Part shown: in pieces, positions 1 through 4,605 of the stretch
Numbering within the stretch: the first letter of the stretch is position 1
Layout: each line of letters opens with the position of its first letter
Source: JBAZDV01 sp041669745
GTDB lineage: Archaea; Thermoplasmatota; Thermoplasmata; Methanomassiliicoccales; Methanomethylophilaceae
Assembly (NCBI GenBank): GCA_041669745.1
Contig: JBAYAO010000083.1
Coordinates: 1-5,581 of the forward strand
Direction of reading: 5' to 3'
Length of the DNA stretch: 5,581 nt
Position numbers and translations under genes: made by a program
The notes under the pieces: generated by a model
The model's database searches: none
The model's input: only the letters and a program-made list of their open reading frames with translations
Told to the model about the DNA's origin: nothing

Positions 1-207
1 ATTCGGAAAACGTTCAGCGAGAAGGGAGATAAGCATACCGCCGCCGCATCCGATATCAAGAATGTTCGAGTAGCAAACGTCAGGAAGATTGGAAAGGGCC
101 CATTCAGTGAGTGCCCTGTGATGGTCATTCATGTCCTTCAGAAGCGTACGTCCCTCTTCTCCCTGTGGATTCTTGAACTGACTGTGATCCCAATCGTCCT
201 TGTGCAT
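1..207 (-). CDS. Class I SAM-dependent methyltransferase, N-terminal part (truncated by window edge)
   Basis: Only the first 69 residues lie in the window; the gene continues past the left edge. The reading frame starts MHKDDWDHSQFKN and contains the glycine-rich SAM-binding motif I, ILDIGCGGGM, at about residues 49-58, preceded by a helical NPQGEEGR...MNDHH...LTEW segment. That order (polar N-terminal helix with NPxGxxG, then DIGCGGG) is typical of stand-alone UbiE/COG2226-like small-molecule methyltransferases. The substrate cannot be told, because the specificity-giving C-terminal part is missing. The ATG at 207 was chosen because a GGTGA Shine-Dalgarno match (complement of 218-222) lies 10 bases upstream. 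A weak TATA-like stretch around 228-236 would instead suggest a leaderless transcript, so the mode of initiation is unclear. It lies 93 bases downstream of the zinc-ribbon gene on the same strand. The fold assignment is secure, the function is not. Confidence 0.88.
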   Translation of the reverse strand, partial: MHKDDWDHSQFKNPQGEEGRTLLKDMNDHHRALTEWALSNLPDVCYSNILDIGCGGGMLISLLAERFPN

Positions 208-217
208 GACACGGGAT

Positions 218-222
218 TCACC
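218..222 (-). promoter_or_regulatory. Shine-Dalgarno site of the partial methyltransferase gene
   Basis: On the minus strand this reads GGTGA, complementary to the archaeal 16S rRNA 3' end, with 10 bases before the ATG at 207. It supports that start codon. The spacing is slightly long, so the match is good but not decisive. Confidence 0.5.
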
Positions 223-300
223 AGATAGTATTAGAATTGAACGCAGAAATGAAGTTTGGATAAGAGGTTTGATACTTGCGTATGTCAGGGTGTAACAGAA

Positions 301-492
301 TCAGTATCTGCTGCGCCTTGTGTCGTCTCGTGGAGGGGCATGTTTCTTGAAACATTCCCTGCAGTAAACGGGCTTTCCCTGCGTGGGTTTGAACGGGACC
401 TCGCATTCCTCTCCGCAGTCTGAGCAGACTGCCTTGTGGAATTCCCTTGGGGGTTGGTCTCTATCTCTAAAATTCCTGTCTCCGTAGGCCAT
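301..492 (-). CDS. CxxC-x17-CxxC domain zinc-ribbon small protein
   Basis: A 63-residue protein with C23-S-D-C26 and C44-R-E-C47 separated by exactly 17 residues. This is the spacing that defines the CxxC-x17-CxxC family (TIGR04272 as I recall it), seen in methanogenic archaea and candidate-phylum bacteria. The four cysteines should bind one zinc as a rubredoxin-like ribbon; an extra Cys30 lies inside the loop. Both tails are short, charged and probably disordered: an Arg/Asp-rich N-terminus (residues 5-16) and a basic RDDTRRSRY C-terminus, which would suit nucleic-acid binding. No function is known to me for the family. The ATG at 492 is supported by a GAGGA Shine-Dalgarno match 6 bases upstream (complement of 499-503). 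It stands alone between spacers of 93 and 164 bases and has its own candidate promoters. Confidence 0.85.
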   Translation of the reverse strand: MAYGDRNFRDRDQPPREFHKAVCSDCGEECEVPFKPTQGKPVYCRECFKKHAPPRDDTRRSRY

Positions 493-498
493 TTTATT

Positions 499-503
499 TC
501 CTC
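499..503 (-). promoter_or_regulatory. Shine-Dalgarno site of the zinc-ribbon gene
   Basis: The minus strand reads GAGGA with a 6-base spacer to the ATG at 492. This is the best-placed ribosome binding site in the left half of the window and fixes the start of the 63-residue protein. Its presence implies a leadered transcript, in agreement with TATA-like boxes lying 90 or more bases upstream. Confidence 0.6.
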
Positions 504-581
504 TGTTTTATTTTGGGTATTCCCAATACTCTTCCCTTACCTACCTTAACGACACGGACCAGGACGCAATATCAACGAATG

Positions 582-616
582 CCTTATAACGCCTATCCTT
601 CACGTTCCTTATAAAG
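582..616 (-). promoter_or_regulatory. Candidate promoter region of the zinc-ribbon gene: two TATA-like boxes
   Basis: Two copies of CCTTATAA (582-589 and 607-614) lie 25 bases apart in the 164-base spacer between the HEAT-like gene and the zinc-ribbon gene. Read on the minus strand the upstream copy is CTTTATAAGG, preceded by purine-rich ACAAAG that could act as a BRE. It would place a start of transcription near 587. The second copy would place it near 560. Either gives a 5' UTR of roughly 70-95 bases, compatible with the Shine-Dalgarno site at 499-503. The assignment rests on sequence resemblance to archaeal box A only. Confidence 0.45.
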
Positions 617-656
617 CTTTGTGAGAAACAACGCTGCCGCATGCATTGGAAGAATT

Positions 657-1568
657 TTATTCTTTGAAACCACACTCGGAACATATCCAAGTGTCATGTG
701 ATAAGGACATCCTGTTACCGCATCTTTTACAGTCATGCACCCGAGGGATGTTTGATCTGGATATCACTCTTTTCTGTTTTATGTCATCTGCGGCCCAAAT
801 AACAAGGTCAAGCAGTTCATAATATCGGTCCATCATATCCGGGGAGTACCATTTGAGATTTTCCTGTTCGTTAAACAATCTGACGCGTATCTTCTGTATG
901 CCGTGGACGACGTTATTGTACTTTTCCAATGATATCTCGGATATCGGATGTACGGAATCTCTGTATCTTATATCGAGATAGGTGGTACTTGTTTCCACGA
1001 ATTTATCAAACGCCCTCTCGTTAGGAAACACAGGAAGAGACAGCAGCAGGTCTTTATTCTTTTTGAGTTCAGGGTCGCGGTCTATTATGGTCTCCAGGGA
1101 ATCTCTGATGGTATCGCGCATCTCTCCATCTGTCTGACCGTATATCGTTCTTAGAGCGGGTACGTCCTGGCTCCTTCCGATTGTTTTAATGCGTACGGCT
1201 GATTTTTTGAAATCAGCGCCTCTTTTGTGTTTCAGATCGTCTATTAGTTCGGGAATGCATACGTCAGTCTCATGAATCGCATCAAAAAATGCCAAACATG
1301 CAGAACATACTTTTTCATTATCGTTCATTCTGATGTTTTTGATGTCATCAATTGCCAATCTCTCTTTGAGGGCGGCAAGAAGCAGGACGATCTCCGTTCT
1401 TACACGTGTATCCGTATTCTTGAGCTGTACGGAAAGGAGCGGATAGAAGGAGGGATCATAGTTGGCGAAAAGCCATCTGTCTTCCGACACGGACCCTTTC
1501 TTTCCGGCGATCACGAAATCGATACTATCCAACAAATGCTCCAAAAAACCCATCCTATCTGTCGGCAT
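657..1568 (-). CDS. HEAT-like repeat protein with C-terminal zinc ribbon, function unknown
   Basis: A 303-residue cytosolic protein I cannot name. Residues about 40-165 are alpha-helical and look like HEAT-type repeats: a helix pair at 47-70 (RVRTEIVLLLAALKE), another at 77-99, and a pair at 106-162 containing ALRTIYGQTDGEMRDTIRDS. The middle and C-terminal portion (about 180-265) is also mostly helical and rich in charged and aromatic residues. The last 25 residues form a zinc ribbon with C280-x2-C283 and C296-x2-C299. No signal peptide or membrane segment is visible. HEAT repeats usually make protein-protein scaffolds and such a terminal ribbon often contacts nucleic acid or a partner, so an adaptor role is a guess. 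Neither the ATG at 1568 nor the in-frame ATG at 1553 has a convincing Shine-Dalgarno site; an in-frame TGA upstream excludes a longer protein. It follows ydbC by 46 bases on the same strand, probably in one transcript. Confidence 0.8.
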   Translation of the reverse strand: MPTDRMGFLEHLLDSIDFVIAGKKGSVSEDRWLFANYDPSFYPLLSVQLKNTDTRVRTEIVLLLAALKERLAIDDIKNIRMNDNEKVCSACLAFFDAIHETDVCIPELIDDLKHKRGADFKKSAVRIKTIGRSQDVPALRTIYGQTDGEMRDTIRDSLETIIDRDPELKKNKDLLLSLPVFPNERAFDKFVETSTTYLDIRYRDSVHPISEISLEKYNNVVHGIQKIRVRLFNEQENLKWYSPDMMDRYYELLDLVIWAADDIKQKRVISRSNIPRVHDCKRCGNRMSLSHDTWICSECGFKE

Positions 1569-1585
1569 TGTATCGGAAGCAGGGG

Positions 1586-1606
1586 GACCCTGTACGAAAA
1601 AGGGTC
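1586..1606. repeat. Perfect 6-bp inverted repeat in the ydbC/HEAT-gene spacer
   Basis: GACCCT (1586-1591) and AGGGTC (1601-1606) are perfect reverse complements with a 9-base loop. The hairpin fills the middle of the 46-base spacer between ydbC and the HEAT-like gene and ends 17 bases before the latter's ATG. On the minus strand the loop contains TTTTC, with no T-tract after the stem, so it does not look like an intrinsic terminator. It could affect processing or translation of the second gene, or be chance. Confidence 0.4.
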
Positions 1607-1614
1607 ATGGTGGT

Positions 1615-1842
1615 TTAGATGTTGTCCCTGGAGATAAGCGCCTTTTTAAGAACGATGACCTCCTCCTCGGAAAGTGTGATTCCCTTTCCCATTTTACTCC
1701 CGTCAGGGGACCATTCACGGATGTCAAATTTCGGGTCTCTGTCATTCCATCTTATGAGGTTGAGTTCTTTAGTCCAGCCTTTAGAAGATTCGGAGAGGAC
1801 TGCAATCTTCTCTACGACTTCATATTTGAATTGATCCGCCAT
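1615..1842 (-). CDS. ydbC: YdbC/PC4-family single-stranded DNA-binding protein
   Basis: A 75-residue protein that closely resembles bacterial YdbC (COG4443, PC4-like fold). Recognisable family features in order: the N-terminal strand FKYEVVEKIAVLSE (5-18), the KGWTKELNLIRWN block (21-33), PKFDIREWSPD (37-47) and MGKGITLSEEE (51-61) leading into the C-terminal helix. Known family: the Lactococcus YdbC dimer binds ssDNA much as the eukaryotic coactivator PC4 does. I infer a small dimeric nucleic-acid-binding protein acting in transcription or DNA repair. The length is normal for the family. The ATG at 1842 is supported by a GGTGA Shine-Dalgarno match (complement of 1847-1851) 4 bases upstream and a TATA box at 1877-1885. 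It is the first gene of the leftward group, 46 bases ahead of the HEAT-like gene. YdbC is mainly known from Firmicutes, so its occurrence here may reflect old lateral transfer. Confidence 0.9.
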   Translation of the reverse strand: MADQFKYEVVEKIAVLSESSKGWTKELNLIRWNDRDPKFDIREWSPDGSKMGKGITLSEEEVIVLKKALISRDNI

Positions 1843-1846
1843 GGTT

Positions 1847-1885
1847 TCACCAGTGTTCGTACAACGTAGTTATATTATTTAAATA
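1847..1885 (-). promoter_or_regulatory. Promoter and ribosome binding site of ydbC
   Basis: On the minus strand TATTTAAAT (1877-1885) is a strong archaeal box A, with purine-rich bases upstream as a possible BRE. Transcription should start near 1854, giving a very short leader that still contains GGTGA (1847-1851), 4 bases from the ATG. This is the most convincing promoter in the window and probably also drives the HEAT-like gene. Confidence 0.6.
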
Positions 1886-1916
1886 GAGAATACCGCAGGG
1901 TTTTAGGGAACAGGGT

Positions 1917-2036
1917 GTGAAAAAATTTGTCCTCGAAAGTTTGAAGACACTTATTGCGAGAAAATCAGACTGGAGCCGGATAATGACACCCAGTATGTTA
2001 GCAAATCTGTCTGTGACACGATGTGCGATAGGGTAG
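1917..2036 (+). other. Possible 39-codon small ORF in the divergent spacer (weak)
   Basis: Within the 225-base spacer between ydbC and the membrane protein, a frame starting with GTG at 1917 stays open for 39 codons (MKKFVLESLKTLIARKSDW..., ending RCAIG) and stops at TAG 2034-2036. AGGGA at 1905-1909 lies 7 bases ahead as a possible Shine-Dalgarno site. The peptide has a basic, amphipathic N-terminal half and matches nothing I know. Its stop overlaps the promoter region of the next gene. It could be a small protein, the remnant of a decayed gene, or chance. The rest of this spacer holds only the two divergent promoters. Confidence 0.15.
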
Positions 2037-2037
2037 G

Positions 2038-2045
2038 CTTATATT
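2038..2045 (+). promoter_or_regulatory. TATA box of the membrane-protein gene, implying a leaderless transcript
   Basis: CTTATATT lies with its centre about 26 bases before the ATG at 2068, which is the TATA-to-start distance of archaeal promoters. No Shine-Dalgarno match precedes the ATG. Together these point to a transcript beginning at or next to the start codon. Confidence 0.5.
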
Positions 2046-2067
2046 CTAAAGATAGCATGTATTTTCC

Positions 2068-2661
2068 ATGTCATTTTTAGACGACACGAAAACATTCGGT
2101 CTGGTTGCGACCGTGATCGGTATCATAATGGCAATCTCTGGCATAATGGGAATTGTCGATAAAGTATATTGGACAGGCATCGGAGAGATTCTTTATGCGC
2201 TCCTGATAATACTCCTCGGAGTGAGTGTCAGCAAAGGCGAAACCCTGAAGAGCATAGGTTCTACGTTCTCCGAGGGCGTCACTTCCAAGTTCGGGATTCT
2301 GACGTCATATGTCGCCGTTGTAGGTCTTGGAAACATAATCTACGGCATATTCACGGCGGTCGAGATTGGAGTAGGATACGGTGCAGTGGGCATCATTATC
2401 GGTATCATTGCATTGATATTCGCATACCTCATGAAGGACGGAAAGGCCACAGGGGCGGATAAAATCATTTGGATACTTCTTGCAATAATCTTCTTCGTCT
2501 ACATAGTCTTGAACCTTCTGGGGATAGTCGCATCCTTCGGATATGACGGGGCACTGCATATCGTGGTCGGAGTGCTTATGGCAGTTTCATCCATGTTACT
2601 CTATCTCATGCTTTTCACCTATCTTATCTCGGATGAGGTCAAGGGCAAAATGGGGATGTGA
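2068..2661 (+). CDS. Six-helix integral membrane protein of unknown function
   Basis: A 197-residue hydrophobic protein with six predicted transmembrane segments at about residues 11-30, 37-54, 76-98, 103-122, 132-154 and 162-187. Two polar loops stand out: SKGETLKSIGSTFSEG (55-70) between helices 2 and 3, and KDGKATGADK (123-132) between helices 4 and 5. By the positive-inside rule the charged loops and the C-terminal DEVKGKMGM suggest both ends are cytoplasmic. There is no cleavable signal peptide. The helices are rich in Ile and Gly (for example YGAVGIIIGIIALIFAYL). No catalytic, metal-binding or transporter signature is visible, and I do not recognise the family. The ATG at 2068 is favoured by the TATA box 26 bases upstream and the absence of a Shine-Dalgarno site; another ATG at 2057 is out of frame. 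The CNNM transporter gene follows 159 bases later on the same strand but seems to have its own promoter. Confidence 0.82.
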   Translation: MSFLDDTKTFGLVATVIGIIMAISGIMGIVDKVYWTGIGEILYALLIILLGVSVSKGETLKSIGSTFSEGVTSKFGILTSYVAVVGLGNIIYGIFTAVEIGVGYGAVGIIIGIIALIFAYLMKDGKATGADKIIWILLAIIFFVYIVLNLLGIVASFGYDGALHIVVGVLMAVSSMLLYLMLFTYLISDEVKGKMGM

Positions 2662-2723
2662 GGTCGTAAACAGCCAAAAACCTTTTACCCAGATTTCTTT
2701 CTTTTTATTGGCTGGCACGACCT
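2661..2723 (+). terminator. Large interrupted inverted repeat enclosing a T-rich tract, likely 3' end of the membrane-protein transcript
   Basis: AGGTCGT (2661-2667) pairs with ACGACCT (2717-2723), and CAGCCAA (2671-2677) pairs with TTGGCTG (2708-2714). That gives 14 base pairs broken by a 3x2 internal loop and closed by a 30-base loop. The first arm begins on the last base of the TGA stop codon. The loop is pyrimidine-rich on its 3' side, with T-rich sequence at 2694-2709 (runs of 3, 3 and 5 T split by single C). Archaeal termination depends mainly on T-tracts, so the tract itself probably ends transcription. The role of the surrounding stem is unknown: it could protect the 3' end or be a DNA-level site. 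Confidence 0.5.
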
Positions 2724-2729
2724 ATTTGA

Positions 2730-2755
2730 TTTAAATACGAAACGTATATACGAAA
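2730..2755 (+). promoter_or_regulatory. Candidate promoter and operator-like repeats upstream of the CNNM transporter gene
   Basis: TTTAAATA at 2730-2737 is a good archaeal box A and would start transcription near 2761. It overlaps the first of two direct repeats ATACGAAA (2735-2742 and 2748-2755) spaced 13 bases apart. Between and overlapping them is the perfect palindrome CGTATATACG (2743-2752), itself TATA-like. Repeats placed between the TATA box and the start site are where archaeal repressors often bind, so metal- or stress-responsive control is possible. A further TATA-like palindrome lies at 2787-2796, and which box is used cannot be told from sequence. Confidence 0.4.
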
Positions 2756-2760
2756 GCGGG

Positions 2761-2808
2761 ATGACGATGGCGTCGCCCGGACGGAAAACATATGTTGGTT
2801 TGGTTTAG
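2761..2808 (+). other. 15-codon upstream reading frame in the leader of the transporter gene
   Basis: ATG at 2761 opens a frame of 15 codons (MTMASPGRKTYVGLV) ending in TAG 2806-2808, followed directly by TAA 2809-2811. It lies in frame with the transporter start at 2821, 12 bases before it. If transcription starts from the TATA box at 2730-2737, the ATG would sit at the very 5' end. It may be a regulatory upstream ORF or chance. The adjoining TAA argues against TAG readthrough into the transporter. Confidence 0.2.
2787..2796. repeat. Perfect 10-bp palindrome 24 bases before the transporter gene
   Basis: AACATATGTT is a perfect palindrome centred about 29 bases ahead of the ATG at 2821. It could serve as a poor TATA box (CATATGTT) for a leaderless transporter transcript, or as an operator half of a pair with CGTATATACG at 2743-2752, 44 bases away centre to centre. 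Confidence 0.3.
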
Positions 2809-2820
2809 TAAAGATCACAG

Positions 2821-4116
2821 ATGGCAGGGACATTCCAGATGGTAGAAACAATTCTTCTCGTCTTTCTGTTGATTGTCCTGATAGGCCTTTCTGCGTTCTT
2901 TTCGATATCGGAGACGACCTTCACGAGCGTTCACAAGGTGAGGTTGAAGAATCTTATTAACGAAGGTAGCAGAAGGGCCGAGAAGGCATTGGTCCTGGCT
3001 GAGAATTATGACAAGCTACTGACAACGATACTCGTGGGCAACAATCTTGCAAACATCCTGTCATCAGCGATATGCACATGGTTGTTCACCCTCTATTTTG
3101 GGGCGTGGGGAGTCGCATTGGCAACAGTGTTCATGCTGGTAGTGATATTGACATTCGGTGAGATAACGCCGAAGAGCATTGCGAAACGCAATCCGGAAAA
3201 ATATGCGATGGCTCTTGCGTCCGCTCTATCATTCACGGAGACCATCCTTGCACCCGTATCATGGATATTCTTGAAATTTTCCAATTTCCTCGGGAGGAAC
3301 ACCATAAAGGAAGGAAACGAGACCCCTACGCTGACCGAAAAAGAGCTGGTCGTTATGATCGATGAGATCGAAGGCGAGGGGACCCTGGAAAAAACTGAAA
3401 GCGAACTCATCAAATCCGCTATTGAATTTGATGATAAGCCAGTTTCTGAAATTCTTGTTCCAAGGGTGGATATCGTTGCCGTCGATAAGAGCATCTCGAT
3501 AGAGGATATGAAGCACCTTTTCCTGTCATCGGGTTTCTCAAGGATACCCGTATTCGACGGTACTATCGATAGGGTCATCGGCGTGATATACGCCAAGGAT
3601 TTCTACAACAGGTACTTCGAAGGTTCCAACGCATCCATAGAGGACATAATACGTCCTGTGAAGTTCATTCCTGAAACGACCACAGTGGCACGTGCGCTCA
3701 GCGAGATACAGAAATCCATGGTTCAGATGGTCATCGTCGTTGATGCTTACGGCGGAACGGTGGGTATCGTATCCCTGGAAGATGTCCTCGAAGAATTGGT
3801 TGGGGAGATATGGGACGAGAGCGATGAAGTGCAGTATTCCATAGTCAGGGACCCTGACGGAAGCTATCTTGCCCTCGGCGAGGCCAACATCTACGATATG
3901 ATGAAGGAGATCGGAATAGAGTTCGACACCGGCAGATACGAGGGTCACACGGTAGGTGGCTATATCCAGTACAAACTGAACAGGGTACCGATAAAAGGTG
4001 ACAGGCTGAATGAGGGGGAGATCACAATGATAGTCAGGACCACAAAGAACCGTCGTATCAAACTGGTTCAGGTCATTCCGAAGAAGGAGCCTGAATCTTC
4101 TGTAGAGTCTCCCTGA
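2821..4116 (+). CDS. CNNM/CorB-family membrane transporter (DUF21-CBS-CBS-CorC), probable Mg2+ transport
   Basis: A 431-residue protein with the full CNNM/CorB (hemolysin C-like) layout. The DUF21 membrane domain (about 8-190) has a first helix at 9-29 running into SISETTFTSVHKVRLKNL (28-45), the GNNLANI signature (73-79), a helix at 95-112 and TFGEITPKSIAKRNPE (111-126). S28/S30, N75 and E114 sit in the conserved motifs expected to line the ion site. Two CBS domains follow (about 211-262 and 277-330), which in this family bind ATP-Mg2+ and gate the membrane part, then a CorC_HlyC domain (about 335-420). Archaeal and bacterial relatives have been shown to transport Mg2+; the substrate here is inferred. 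Length is normal for the family and no key motif is missing. The start is uncertain: no good Shine-Dalgarno site precedes 2821, and M7 at 2839 is an alternative with AGGGA 8 bases upstream. The last 44 bases overlap the convergent RNA-binding-protein gene. Confidence 0.93.
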   Translation: MAGTFQMVETILLVFLLIVLIGLSAFFSISETTFTSVHKVRLKNLINEGSRRAEKALVLAENYDKLLTTILVGNNLANILSSAICTWLFTLYFGAWGVALATVFMLVVILTFGEITPKSIAKRNPEKYAMALASALSFTETILAPVSWIFLKFSNFLGRNTIKEGNETPTLTEKELVVMIDEIEGEGTLEKTESELIKSAIEFDDKPVSEILVPRVDIVAVDKSISIEDMKHLFLSSGFSRIPVFDGTIDRVIGVIYAKDFYNRYFEGSNASIEDIIRPVKFIPETTTVARALSEIQKSMVQMVIVVDAYGGTVGIVSLEDVLEELVGEIWDESDEVQYSIVRDPDGSYLALGEANIYDMMKEIGIEFDTGRYEGHTVGGYIQYKLNRVPIKGDRLNEGEITMIVRTTKNRRIKLVQVIPKKEPESSVESP

Positions 4117-4528
4117 GGAAGGTTTCCATATTTTTCATGGCGATCTCTTTTCTTGCTGGATGAGAGACCAATTTTCCTGTTATCGATATCACATCGCCAC
4201 CGTGTGATATGGAGTAGCCTCCCATAACCGCCCGCTGTTTATCCAGACGGGTATAGAAGATGCAATTCTCATCGATCCTGTTATTCAGGTCGGTCAGCAA
4301 TTGTTCTATGATACCTTCACCCAATTCGACAAAAAGATGATCGATTTCCTTATTGTGAGTCAATTCGGCATCCATCACTATGATGGGGTTGCCGTGTTGT
4401 CCTTCGGATGCATCCACGTCAAGGTCTTCGAGTCCGGTAAGGGTGGTCATGATCTCATACAGAAGATTCTGGTCCTCTGTGGCGTGGCAGATGACCTTCA
4501 CCCTGACCCAGTGAAATACGGACTTCAT
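4073..4528 (-). CDS. Archaeal RNA-binding protein, DUF54/COG1325 family (exosome-associated type)
   Basis: A 151-residue protein that matches the archaeal DUF54 (PF01877, COG1325) RNA-binding family. Family features in order: FHWVRVKVICHATED (5-19), GQHGNPI (43-49), the RIDENCIFYTRLDKQRA block (84-100) and GDVISITGKLVSHPARKE (111-128). The fold resembles the ribosomal-protein L5-like dimerisation domain, and these proteins have been annotated as exosome-subunit-like on the basis of gene neighbourhood in other archaea. No exosome gene is seen here, so the role is inferred from family alone: cytosolic RNA binding, possibly in RNA processing or ribosome biogenesis. The ATG at 4528 is supported by the TATA box at 4551-4559, about 27 bases upstream, and by conservation beginning at residue 5; no Shine-Dalgarno site is visible, so the gene is probably leaderless. 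Its 3' end overlaps the transporter gene by 44 bases on the opposite strand, so its last 14 codons are antisense to that gene's end. Confidence 0.9.
   Translation of the reverse strand: MKSVFHWVRVKVICHATEDQNLLYEIMTTLTGLEDLDVDASEGQHGNPIIVMDAELTHNKEIDHLFVELGEGIIEQLLTDLNNRIDENCIFYTRLDKQRAVMGGYSISHGGDVISITGKLVSHPARKEIAMKNMETFLRETLQKIQAPSSE
4131..4153 (+). terminator. Possible T-tract terminator for the transporter gene, inside the convergent gene
   Basis: TTTTT at 4131-4135 and CTCTTTTCTT at 4144-4153 begin 15 bases after the transporter's TGA. They fit the T-tract type of archaeal terminator without a stem-loop. They lie on the antisense strand of the DUF54 gene, so they also encode part of its C-terminus and could be there for coding reasons. 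Confidence 0.25.
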
Positions 4529-4550
4529 CGTTCGTCCGGTACGTCGATTG

Positions 4551-4582
4551 TACTATATTGTTTGTCGTGCGCAATTTGATAA
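4551..4582. promoter_or_regulatory. Bidirectional promoter region between the RNA-binding gene and the UroD-family gene
   Basis: The 77-base spacer (4529-4605) holds two TATA-like boxes pointing apart. AATATAGTA on the minus strand (4551-4559) is centred 27 bases from the ATG at 4528. TTTGATAA on the plus strand (4575-4582) is centred 27 bases from the ATG at 4606. Neither gene has a Shine-Dalgarno site, so both are probably leaderless. The plus-strand box departs from consensus and is the weaker call. Confidence 0.45.
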
Positions 4583-4605
4583 CGTATGCCACCCATAACC
4601 ACCAT

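Noticed and set aside
218..406. Minus-strand frame of 62 codons overlapping the zinc-ribbon gene
   Set aside because: Overlaps the CxxC-x17-CxxC gene in another frame, has no Shine-Dalgarno site and its product shows no domain.
515..531. Small inverted repeat GGGTATT-CCC-AATACTC in the zinc-ribbon gene leader
   Set aside because: On the transcribed (minus) strand it has an A-C mismatch and only five continuous pairs with a 3-base loop; too weak to call.
948..1154. Plus-strand open frame of 68 codons inside the HEAT-like gene
   Set aside because: Lies fully antisense to a longer coherent protein with a zinc ribbon; its translation has no recognisable features.
1272..1869. Overlapping plus-strand frames (1272-1637, 1462-1869, 1619-1834)
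   Set aside because: All are antisense to the HEAT-like gene and ydbC, the latter clearly homologous to a known family; they lack promoter or ribosome-site support.
2761..2820. Pyrrolysine readthrough joining the 15-codon frame to the transporter
   Set aside because: TAG 2806-2808 is followed directly by an in-frame TAA, so readthrough would stop at once.
3093..3948. Three minus-strand frames (3093-3596, 3259-3516, 3538-3948)
   Set aside because: Entirely antisense to the CNNM transporter, whose motifs are complete across the same stretch.
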